From NCBI GenBank assembly GCA_936928855.1, contig CAKZHZ010000078.1, forward strand, positions 20,193 through 84,192: a stretch of 64,000 nucleotides of DNA, written 5' to 3'. Both the position numbers and the translations under genes were made by a program. The notes under the pieces are model-generated. The model ran no database searches and was not told the origin of the DNA. It saw nothing but the letters and a program-made list of their open reading frames with translations. Origin of the DNA: an uncultured Polycyclovorans sp. Lineage in GTDB: Bacteria > Pseudomonadota > Gammaproteobacteria > Nevskiales > Nevskiaceae. This document shows positions 23,559 through 30,795 of the stretch, in pieces (position 1 is the first letter of the stretch; each line of letters opens with the position of its first letter).

Positions 23559-24758
23559 TCATTGCATCTGCCGGAGCAGCCGTAGCTCCTTGAGGACGGC
23601 GGCGAGCTGGACCTCCAGCGACGCATTGTCGGCCGACTGAAGAGCAAGCCGATCCATTTTAAGGGCAATCTGTTCGGCACGCAGCTGCGTGTACCGCTTC
23701 AGCATGTCCAGTGTCTTGTGGCCGGTGATCGCCGAGACTTCCATCATGTCCAATCCGAGCTCGAAGAGCCGTGACGTGGCTTCGTGTCGGAGGTCGTGGA
23801 AACGTAGACCATCGATCGAGGCTCGCCGGCACGCTCTGTCGAAAGCCTGGCTCAGGGAGTCGGCTTTGAAGCCGAGCACTGCCTCGTCGGGCTTGATTCG
23901 CTTGGGCTTGGCCGCCGTCAGTGCATCAATGGCCCGCTGGCTGAGTGGGGCGGTACGCTTCGTGCCGGTCTTGGCGGCGCCGGCATCCTCCGCCCTGATC
24001 TGCAAGGTACGCCGTTCGAAATCGATGTCTGCCCAGATCAATGCGCATAGCTCACCGCGGCGGGCAGCGGTTTCGATCGCCAGGATGATCGCCAATTTCA
24101 AGCTCGCATTAAATGCGCAGGCGCCAAGTAGCCGGTCCTCTTCCCCCGGGAGAAGCCGGCGGTCGCGCCCATCTCCCTCCGGCGGTCGATCTACTCCGCG
24201 TGCGGGATTGCCGAACGGTAGCCGATATCCCCAGCTCTTGATCGCCACATCGATAACCCGGGCGAGGAAGGCCATCTCCTTCTTCACCGTCGGCGGCTTC
24301 ACGTAGCGGTCCAGTTCGACCAGGGGCAGATCGCGCCTCCCGCCGCTGCGCACGCAGCGTTGCCGCAGGCGGTCGTCTCGATAGTGGCCGATCCGCTCCG
24401 GCGTCAAGGCCGCGAGTGGGATGTCTCCGAGTTCTCGCCGGAGCGGAGCAGCACAGCTTTTCGCAGCTCCAGGCGAGCGCAGGCGAGGGACGACTTCTTC
24501 CATGTAACGGTCGATGATCTTGCCGAGCGTTGATTTCTTCGCGCGCTCCACACCGGCGAGGTCTGCGCCCAGCTCGACTAGGCGTTCCTGCTCGGCTACC
24601 CAGCGCTGGCCCGCGTCCTTGGTCTTGAACGACCTGGTGACTCTGCGGCCGTCAGGCAGCGTTATGCGAAAATCGTGGCGGACCTGCTTCAGCGTGCGCT
24701 TGCGCCCGTCGGCGTATTCGCGCTCTACTTCCCAGCGGCGCTCCTTGTAGTAGGCCAT
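23559..24758 (-). CDS. int: Tyrosine integrase of the element
   Basis: 399 residues, typical for ICE and phage site-specific recombinases. N-terminal arm-binding region, core-binding region (about 75-175), then the catalytic domain with R233 (TAARRGEL), H321 and R324 (HDLRHEA), H347 (ITGHKT) and the nucleophile Y356 (MLKRYTQLR). All catalytic residues are present. Its start is about 90 bp from the tRNA-Arg 3' fragment, the presumed right attachment site, and its end abuts the element's tRNA gene. It would mediate integration into, and excision from, a tRNA-Arg(CCU) gene. Confidence 0.95.
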   Translation of the reverse strand: MAYYKERRWEVEREYADGRKRTLKQVRHDFRITLPDGRRVTRSFKTKDAGQRWVAEQERLVELGADLAGVERAKKSTLGKIIDRYMEEVVPRLRSPGAAKSCAAPLRRELGDIPLAALTPERIGHYRDDRLRQRCVRSGGRRDLPLVELDRYVKPPTVKKEMAFLARVIDVAIKSWGYRLPFGNPARGVDRPPEGDGRDRRLLPGEEDRLLGACAFNASLKLAIILAIETAARRGELCALIWADIDFERRTLQIRAEDAGAAKTGTKRTAPLSQRAIDALTAAKPKRIKPDEAVLGFKADSLSQAFDRACRRASIDGLRFHDLRHEATSRLFELGLDMMEVSAITGHKTLDMLKRYTQLRAEQIALKMDRLALQSADNASLEVQLAAVLKELRLLRQMQ

Positions 24759-24844
24759 GGTGTCGAAAGGCAGATATAGAGCAGATGAGCGAGCGGCGCC
24801 AAGTGAAAAAGTCGAGGCATGACAACGGCCTACAGTCTAACGTG

Positions 24845-24896
24845 CTTCCGCCTCCTAAGCGGTAGGTCGCAGGTTCGATTCCCGCTCGGGGCACCA
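24845..24896 (+). repeat. tRNA-Arg 3' fragment; presumed right attachment site (attR)
   Basis: This is the 3' half of a tRNA-Arg(CCU): anticodon arm (CCGCCTCCTAAGCGG), variable loop, T arm and acceptor strand ending GGGGCACCA. No 5' half is found upstream, so no complete tRNA can form. The T stem has an A-C mismatch (GCAGG against CCCGC), as expected if two tRNA versions were joined by recombination in the T loop. The intact target gene should be at the element's left end, outside the window. Confidence 0.8.
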
Positions 24897-25045
24897 AAAC
24901 AGCCAATCCGCGTTTCCTCGGCGGATGGTCCTAGCTGACGCACGGCATGAAGAAGCCGAGCTATGTGCTTGCCGCAGCAATAAATGCTGGCTAGCATCGA
25001 CTGCATGCCCTGGCTCTGGGGCGCTGGCTTTGCGGGGGAGTTGTC

Positions 25046-27448
25046 ATGACGTGTTCGACCGGTTTGCGCGCAGCCCTGGTGGGGCTGTTGGTGGGCAGCC
25101 TTGCGGCATGTAGCGGCGATGCCGGATTTGGCGGTGGCGGCGGTGGGGGAACCGGGCCGGATGTGGATGTCGACGTTGAGGCGGTGACGCTCCAGTCCGA
25201 CAGCGCGGAGCTGCCATCGGATGCGGACAGTGTCGAGGAAGGCGTGACGCTGACGCTGGTCGCGACCAACGCCGATAACAACGTTGTTGTGGGTGCGCCG
25301 GTGTCCTTCTCGGCGACCTCGGGACAGATTCAGGTGGTCGATGCCGTTACTGATGCGAGCGGGCGTGCCCGCGCGATCCTCACGACGGCGGGGAACAGTC
25401 AGCTACGTACAATCACAGTGGCCGCCAACGCCGGTGGTATTGGCGCTACCCGGGATATCGCGGTCGTGCCTCCCAGTACCAGCAATCCCCCGGTCTATCG
25501 CGCCGGGACGTTGGAGGGTGGCACCTTCAGCAATGGCCAGATTCTGGTAACGGCTGCCGAGCCGTTGTCGGCGGGCGGCAGCACCGGTCTGCGCCTGGAC
25601 ATTGTGGACTCGGCCAACAACAACGCGCCCTTCACGGGGACGGCGCAAGTGGCCTTCAGTTCGCAGTGCATCTCGCAGGGTATTGCCCGCATTGATCCCA
25701 ATCCGGCGCAGGTTTTCAATGGCACGGTGAGCGCCACTTATGTCGCGCTTGGCTGCAGCGGCCAGGACCGCGTCACCGCACAGGTGAGCGTCGAAGGGAC
25801 TCCGTTGACCGCCAGCGGCACCGTGACGGTACTCGCGGCCAACATCGGCAGTATCGAGTTCGTGTCTGCAACCCCGACCAGCATCGGTATTGCCGGCAGT
25901 GGGCAGCCGGAGACCTCAACGGTGGTATTCCGAGTGCTCAATGCCTCCGGAGGTCCGGTGGTCAATCAGCTGGTTTCGTTCAGCCTGAACACCAGCGCCG
26001 GCGGGATCGCGCTGACGCCATCCCAGGGCACGACCGACACCCAGGGGCGGGTTCAGACAGTCGTCAAATCTGGCACGGTCAATACGGCGGTACGTGTGAC
26101 GGCGCGGACGACGCAGGGCGCGACAACCCTGACTTCGCAATCCGAGCAGCTGGTCGTGTCGACCGGCCTGCCGGATCAGAACAGTTTTTCGGTATCCGCA
26201 GGCTGCTTCAACATCGAGGGGGGGGATTACGACAACGAAATCACCAACATCACCTTGCTTGCAGCCGACCGCTTCAATAACCCGGTGCCGGACGGAACCG
26301 CGATTTCTTTCGTGACCGAAGGGGGCGCAGTACAGCCCAGCTGCCTGACCGCGGGCGGTGAGTGCACCGTCAACTGGCGGAGTCAGGATCCCCGTCCACC
26401 CTCCTTCGTGGGGTTCCTGCCGGGGGCACCGGTGGATGACGGCTACGACATCGTGGGTGGGCAGTTCGTCGCCAATGGCCCCCGTGGCGGGCGCAGCACG
26501 GTGCTGGTGACCGCTGTCGGGGAAGAGTCCTTCGTCGATCTCGATGGCGATGGCCGCTACGATGACGGCGAGCCCTTCGGAGACCTCGCTGAGGCCTTCC
26601 GCGACGACAACGGCAACGGCGTTTACGAGCCCATCAATGGGGCAACCGGATTTCCCGGCGAAGAGTTCGTGGACTTCAATACCAACGGGCAGCGCGACGC
26701 CGGCAGTGGCAATTTCACGGGCTTCCTCTGCGATGGCCCCGCTGATTGCGATCCCGCCAGCCGCTCGCTGACCGTGCGTGGCGGGGTGACCATCATCATG
26801 AGCGGGTCCACGCCGCAGTTTGATGAAACGCGCGATTTCCATGTCAGCAATGCGGCGTATGACGAGGGAGCAGTCGATATCGCGGCGGGTTCGGTCGGCA
26901 TTTTCAGCTTTGTGCTGCGGGATCGAAACTTCCAGCCGATGCCCGCACAAACCTCCATATCGGTGTCGCAGGACGGTGATGCCGGCGACTTTGTCGGAAC
27001 CTCCAACTTCGTCGTGCCCTGCCAGACCGACGACAGTCTGGCCGGGAACCGCTATGGCTTCGCCTACAAGACCGAGCCGATTGACGACCCGGCGGTTTCA
27101 GGGGCCAACAGTGCTGTCGAGCTCTCGGTTTCAACCCCCCGCGGCGTGAACTCGATCCGCTCCTTCTCGGTCAATGCGCTCAATGCGCCGTTCACCTCGC
27201 TTCGTGGGGTGAACCGGAATGCCCGTTCAGGGGAGCGTGTGAGGTTGAGCTGGACCTCGGTGATTCCGGGCGGCGGAAGCTGCGTGGCGTCGGGCGCCTG
27301 GTCCGGGGCGCGCCCCGATGCCGGAACCTTCGAGTTCATTGCCCCGACCGTCGCGTCGCAAACCACGCAGACCTACACGCTGACCTGCGCCAATGGTGAT
27401 GCCAGTGTGTCGCGTCAGGATTCCGTGATCGTCACCATCAGCCCCTGA
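25046..27448 (+). CDS. Ig-like (invasin/Big_1-type) repeat lipoprotein
   Basis: 800 residues. A lipoprotein signal ends LAAC at C22, followed by an Asp/Gly linker (GGGGGGG, then acidic VDVDVE). At least three Ig-like domains have the invasin pattern, e.g. VGAPVSFSATSGQ...VTDASGRARAILTT, VNQLVSFSLNTSAGG...DTQGRVQTVVKSG and VPDGTAISFVTEGG. A central region has EF-hand-like Asp loops (DLDGDGRYDDGE, DDNGNGVYEP, DFNTNGQRD) that may bind calcium. Likely an outer-membrane-anchored surface adhesin or exoprotein. RBS GGGGGAG lies 5 bp upstream. It is the first chromosomal gene past the attachment site, and a hairpin terminator follows directly. Confidence 0.85.
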   Translation: MTCSTGLRAALVGLLVGSLAACSGDAGFGGGGGGGTGPDVDVDVEAVTLQSDSAELPSDADSVEEGVTLTLVATNADNNVVVGAPVSFSATSGQIQVVDAVTDASGRARAILTTAGNSQLRTITVAANAGGIGATRDIAVVPPSTSNPPVYRAGTLEGGTFSNGQILVTAAEPLSAGGSTGLRLDIVDSANNNAPFTGTAQVAFSSQCISQGIARIDPNPAQVFNGTVSATYVALGCSGQDRVTAQVSVEGTPLTASGTVTVLAANIGSIEFVSATPTSIGIAGSGQPETSTVVFRVLNASGGPVVNQLVSFSLNTSAGGIALTPSQGTTDTQGRVQTVVKSGTVNTAVRVTARTTQGATTLTSQSEQLVVSTGLPDQNSFSVSAGCFNIEGGDYDNEITNITLLAADRFNNPVPDGTAISFVTEGGAVQPSCLTAGGECTVNWRSQDPRPPSFVGFLPGAPVDDGYDIVGGQFVANGPRGGRSTVLVTAVGEESFVDLDGDGRYDDGEPFGDLAEAFRDDNGNGVYEPINGATGFPGEEFVDFNTNGQRDAGSGNFTGFLCDGPADCDPASRSLTVRGGVTIIMSGSTPQFDETRDFHVSNAAYDEGAVDIAAGSVGIFSFVLRDRNFQPMPAQTSISVSQDGDAGDFVGTSNFVVPCQTDDSLAGNRYGFAYKTEPIDDPAVSGANSAVELSVSTPRGVNSIRSFSVNALNAPFTSLRGVNRNARSGERVRLSWTSVIPGGGSCVASGAWSGARPDAGTFEFIAPTVASQTTQTYTLTCANGDASVSRQDSVIVTISP

Positions 27449-27459
27449 TCCAACCTTGT

Positions 27460-27487
27460 CTCACCCGCCGGAAAACCGGCGGGTGAG
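27460..27487. terminator. Bidirectional hairpin terminator
   Basis: CTCACCCGCCGG, loop AAAA, CCGGCGGGTGAG: a perfect 12-bp stem. It follows the Ig-like lipoprotein gene on the plus strand and overlaps the 3' end of the convergent small membrane protein gene, including its stop codon. Confidence 0.75.
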
Positions 27488-27805
27488 CAGGTGACTGAGG
27501 CCGACCACCACGCACAGCAGTCCGATACCGAAGCGGAGCTGCACCGTATCCGTTTCGCGCTGAAGGCTGCCCTCGATCTCGGCGCGCAGCTGACGACGCA
27601 GCCGCTCCATGCCTTCCTCGTCGGGCTGCAGGTGCGGCCCGCGACGTGCCAGATCCATGGCGAGGTTCAGTTCCACCGAGGCATCGATTTCGGCCGGGCT
27701 GTACTCGGGAAGATCCCACCAGGCCTGGCCGTAGTAGCCGCACAGGGCGACGCCGATGGCGAAGATGGCGTGGAACAGCGAGAAGCGGGGCCGGGATGGC
27801 GGCAT
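27461..27805 (-). CDS. Small inner-membrane protein, last gene of the metG-rsx-nth block
   Basis: 114 residues from ATG 27805. Membrane segments are near the N-terminus (FSLFHAIFAIGVALCGYYGQ) and C-terminus (FGIGLLCVVVGLSHLLTRRF), with a charged helical region between (LNLAMDLARRGPHLQPDEEG). It starts 53 bp after nth on the same strand and is likely co-transcribed. No characterised family is recognised. The reading frame ends inside the terminator hairpin. Confidence 0.75.
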   Translation of the reverse strand: MPPSRPRFSLFHAIFAIGVALCGYYGQAWWDLPEYSPAEIDASVELNLAMDLARRGPHLQPDEEGMERLRRQLRAEIEGSLQRETDTVQLRFGIGLLCVVVGLSHLLTRRFSGG

Positions 27806-27858
27806 GTCATGGGCACTCTTCAGGGGGCGCCCAGCATATCGGCTTGGCGCGGGCGTGG

Positions 27859-28494
27859 TCAGTCGTCGGTCTTGCCGCGATATTCGCAGAGGTCGTAGAT
27901 CGGGCACCGCGGGCAGTCCGGCTTGCGGGCCTTGCAGATGTACCGGCCGTGCAGGATCAGCCAGTGGTGGGCATCCCGGGCGAACTCGGACGGCGTGAAC
28001 TTCACCAGTCGATCCTCTACCTGACGGACATCCTTGCCGCGCGCCAGACCGGTGCGGTTGGCAACCCGGAAGATGTGCGTGTCGACCGCAATGGTGGGTT
28101 GGCCGAACGCGGTGTTCAGCACCACGTTGGCGGTCTTGCGACCCACACCCGGAAGGGCTTCCAATGCCTCGCGATCCGCCGGCACCCGGCTCTCGTGCAG
28201 GTCGACCAGCCTGTGGCACAGGCCGATCACGTTGCGCGCCTTGGTTTGATAGAGACCGATCGTGCGGATGTGCTCACGCACGCCGGCTTCACCGAGTGCC
28301 AGCATCGCCTCCGGCGTGTTGGCAACCGGGAACAACCGTGCCGTTGCCTTGTTGACGCCGACATCGGTGGCCTGGGCGGACAGCACCACGGCCACCAGCA
28401 GCTCGAACGGTGTGGTGTAGTGCAGCTCGGTGGTTGGGGCGGGATTGCCGTCGCGCAGCCGACGGTAGATTTCCGCGCGCTTGGCAGGGTTCAT
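27859..28494 (-). CDS. nth: Endonuclease III
   Basis: 211 residues, the same size as E. coli Nth. It removes oxidised pyrimidines from DNA and nicks abasic sites. The HhH motif LEALPGVGRKTANVVLNTAF carries the catalytic Lys, followed by the catalytic Asp in IAVDTHIFRVANR. The C-terminal 4Fe-4S loop is CKARKPDCPRCPIYDLC. Its ATG overlaps the rsxE stop (ATGA), the same rsx-nth order as in E. coli. Confidence 0.98.
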   Translation of the reverse strand: MNPAKRAEIYRRLRDGNPAPTTELHYTTPFELLVAVVLSAQATDVGVNKATARLFPVANTPEAMLALGEAGVREHIRTIGLYQTKARNVIGLCHRLVDLHESRVPADREALEALPGVGRKTANVVLNTAFGQPTIAVDTHIFRVANRTGLARGKDVRQVEDRLVKFTPSEFARDAHHWLILHGRYICKARKPDCPRCPIYDLCEYRGKTDD

Positions 28495-29168
28495 GCCGCC
28501 TGCGTCTGCGCCACCGCGGCCACGGGGCTGGCCCTTCGTTTGCTGCGGGCGTCGATCACGTTCTTCACCGCGATCAGCAGGCCCAGGCCGATGAAGGCGC
28601 CGGGGGGCAGGGCTGCCAGCAGGAGGCCCTGCATGTCGGGAATCACGGTGAGATATACGCCTTCCAGCGCCGGCCCCAGCAGCAGGTGCATGCCATTGCC
28701 GAGTGTGCCGTCCGCCAGCACCTCGCGCAGGCCGCCCAGGGCCACCAGCACCAGCAGGAACCCCAGCCCCATCATGAAGCCATCGACGGTGGCGGGCAGT
28801 ACGCGATTCTTGGCAGCAAAGGCCTCGGCACGCCCGATGATGACGCAGTTGGTGGTGATGATCGGCAGAAAGATGCCGAGGATGTCGTAGAGGGTCTGGA
28901 CATAGGCGTTCATCACCAGCTCGACGATCGTGACAAGCGAGGCAATCACCATGACGTAGACCGGGATGCGAATCTCGGGCCGCACCACCCCCCGGATCGC
29001 CGACACAGTGAGGTTGGACATGGTCAGCACGAACAGCGTCGCCAGCCCCAGCGACAGGGCGTTGACCAGGTTGTTGCTGACCGCGAGCAAGGGGCACAGT
29101 CCCAGCAACTGCACCAGTCCGGGATTGTTGGTCCACAGTCCGTCGCGGATCAGCTTTCGGTAATTCAT
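28491..29168 (-). CDS. rsxE: Electron transport complex subunit RsxE/RnfE
   Basis: 225 residues with about six membrane helices. The family signature LWTNNPGLVQLLGLCPLLAV is near the N-terminus, then the paired-repeat membrane fold shared with RnfA and NqrD/E, e.g. FLPIITTNCVIIGRAEAFAA. It is an inner-membrane subunit of the Rnf/Rsx ion-translocating ferredoxin:NAD oxidoreductase, which in enterics keeps SoxR reduced. It overlaps rsxG upstream and nth downstream by 4 bp each, so the set is co-translated. Confidence 0.97.
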   Translation of the reverse strand: MNYRKLIRDGLWTNNPGLVQLLGLCPLLAVSNNLVNALSLGLATLFVLTMSNLTVSAIRGVVRPEIRIPVYVMVIASLVTIVELVMNAYVQTLYDILGIFLPIITTNCVIIGRAEAFAAKNRVLPATVDGFMMGLGFLLVLVALGGLREVLADGTLGNGMHLLLGPALEGVYLTVIPDMQGLLLAALPPGAFIGLGLLIAVKNVIDARSKRRASPVAAVAQTQAA

Positions 29169-29827
29169 GCGGGGGGCTCCACGAGGCGTTCCCGGGCCGG
29201 TGGCGGCGCGGATTCAGGGGTCTCGGCAAACAGCTGGGCCTGATGTTCGGTTGCCCAGGACAGGGCGTTGTGGACCGCCGCCACCACGGCGCGGGGGGTG
29301 ATGGTGGCGCCGGCGAACTGATCGAAGATGCCGCCGTCCTTGCGTACCGCCCAACCCGCGTCACCGGGATCATCGAGGCTGCGGCCGTCGAAGGCCAGCA
29401 CCCAGTCACTCTTGCGGCGCTCGACCTTGTCGCCCAGACCGGGGGTTTCGCGGTGCTGGGTCACCCGGACGCCGGTGATGCGGCCTTCCAGGTCAATGCC
29501 GATCAGCAGCTGGATCGGGCCGCTGTACCCTTCGCTGGCGGTCGCAGTGAGAATCAGCGCCGCGGGCTGGCCTCCAAGGCGGGCGCGGTAGACCGTCTGT
29601 GCGCCGCCGAGGCGGGGGTCCTCGACGCGCACCGTGTCCTTCGAAAGGGCGTTGTCGTAGCGTTCGGGTGGCAGTACCGCATTGAGCTCGCGCAACAGCC
29701 GCGCTTGGGCGGAGGCTTCGATCGGGCCGCGCGTGAGCCAGTAGGTGCCGGCCAGCAGTCCGGCCCCGACGGCGGCGAATCCGGCCAGCAGGGCGCCCGC
29801 CCGGAGCATGGTGACGGCGGTTTTCAC
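29165..29827 (-). CDS. rsxG: Electron transport complex subunit RsxG/RnfG
   Basis: 220 residues. One N-terminal membrane anchor (ALLAGFAAVGAGLLAGTYWL), then a periplasmic FMN-binding domain. The covalent FMN threonine lies in FAGATITPRAVVAAVHNALS, and GYSGPIQLLIGIDLEGRITG is the usual upstream motif. It carries electrons on the periplasmic side of the Rnf complex. A proline-rich C-terminus (PPPARERLVEPPA) is longer than usual. Four-base overlaps link it with rsxD and rsxE. Confidence 0.97.
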   Translation of the reverse strand: MKTAVTMLRAGALLAGFAAVGAGLLAGTYWLTRGPIEASAQARLLRELNAVLPPERYDNALSKDTVRVEDPRLGGAQTVYRARLGGQPAALILTATASEGYSGPIQLLIGIDLEGRITGVRVTQHRETPGLGDKVERRKSDWVLAFDGRSLDDPGDAGWAVRKDGGIFDQFAGATITPRAVVAAVHNALSWATEHQAQLFAETPESAPPPARERLVEPPA

Positions 29828-30795
29828 GCCCGATCCTGCCGGGTGCGCGTGCCATAGACGCGGGTCGGAGTGTAGCGGTCAATGGTGGGGGCGCACAGGT
29901 TCATCAGCAAAACCGCAAAGGCGACCGCATCGGGATAGCCGCCCCAGGTGCGAATCACGTAGGTGAGCACGCCAATACCGGCGCCGTAGAGCAGTCGGCC
30001 GCGTGGCGTGGTGGCGGCGGACACCGGATCGGTGGCGATGAAGAAGGCGCCCAGCATCGTGGCGCCGGCGGTCCAGTGAAACAGCGGCGAGGCGTATCGG
30101 TCCGGGTCGAGTCCCCAGAACACCAGCGCAATCAGGCCCATGCCACCCAGCATGCCCAACGGGATCTGCCAGCGGATGGTGCGTTGCTGCAGCATCCACA
30201 GCCCGCCGAGCAGGTAGGCCAGCCCCACGAGTGCCCATCCGCGTGCCAGTCCGTAGGCGTAGCCGGGTTCGGCGAAAATCTCGCTCAGGGTGTGGGACTG
30301 GGTCAATTCGGTACGCAGATGATCCAGCGCGGTGGCCTGGCTGACCGCATCGGGGGGGACCAGCAACGAGGGCGCGGTCCATGCCGTCATCGCGACCGGG
30401 AAACTCACCAGCAACACCACATAGCCCACCATCGCGGGGTTGAACGGGTTGTAGCCCAGCCCGCCATAAGCATGCTTGCCGAGCCCGACGGCAAATAGCG
30501 CGCCCACCAGCGGCATCCACCAGGGCAATGAGGGGGGCAGTGCCAGTGCCAGCAGCACGCCGGTCAGCAGGGCGCTGCCATCCCGCAGGGGAGCCAGCGT
30601 CCGCCCCCGCAGCTTCAGGGCCACGGCCTCGAACACCAGCGCGCCGGTGCCGGCCAGCGCCAGGTTCTGCAGCACGCCCCAGCCGAACAGCAGGGTGAAC
30701 ACAACGATGCCGGGTACCAGCGCCAGCAGCACCCGGCGCATCACCCGATCAACGCTGGGCGTGACGGGCAGGTGGGGAGAACTCCGTGCGCTCAC
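29824..30795 (-). CDS. rsxD: Electron transport complex subunit RsxD/RnfD
   Basis: 323 residues, polytopic. Motifs: HAYGGLGYNPFNPAMVGYVV in the first half and TDPVSAATTPRGRLLYGAGI in the second, where the threonine of the S/A-AT-T box is the covalent FMN site of RnfD/NqrB. The C-terminus ends in a Tyr/Arg-rich tail. It is a central ion-translocating membrane subunit of Rnf/Rsx. It lies between rsxC and rsxG with 4-bp overlaps. Confidence 0.97.
   Translation of the reverse strand: MSARSSPHLPVTPSVDRVMRRVLLALVPGIVVFTLLFGWGVLQNLALAGTGALVFEAVALKLRGRTLAPLRDGSALLTGVLLALALPPSLPWWMPLVGALFAVGLGKHAYGGLGYNPFNPAMVGYVVLLVSFPVAMTAWTAPSLLVPPDAVSQATALDHLRTELTQSHTLSEIFAEPGYAYGLARGWALVGLAYLLGGLWMLQQRTIRWQIPLGMLGGMGLIALVFWGLDPDRYASPLFHWTAGATMLGAFFIATDPVSAATTPRGRLLYGAGIGVLTYVIRTWGGYPDAVAFAVLLMNLCAPTIDRYTPTRVYGTRTRQDRA

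Larger units (their letters stand above)
1..24896. mobile_element. Integrated conjugative plasmid / ICE, right part; left end outside the window
   Basis: The stretch carries a MOBF relaxase, F-type TraG and TraH, a RepA-family initiator beside iterons, a tyrosine integrase at the right edge and a tRNA-Arg 3' fragment at 24845-24896 as the presumed right attachment site. Eight copies of one palindrome occur only here, and there is much accessory and defence-like cargo. Most type IV secretion genes (TraB, C, D, F, N and others) are not in view, so they lie left of the window or are missing. The full target tRNA and left junction should also lie to the left. Boundary inference rests on the tRNA fragment and the abrupt change in gene content. 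Confidence 0.85.
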
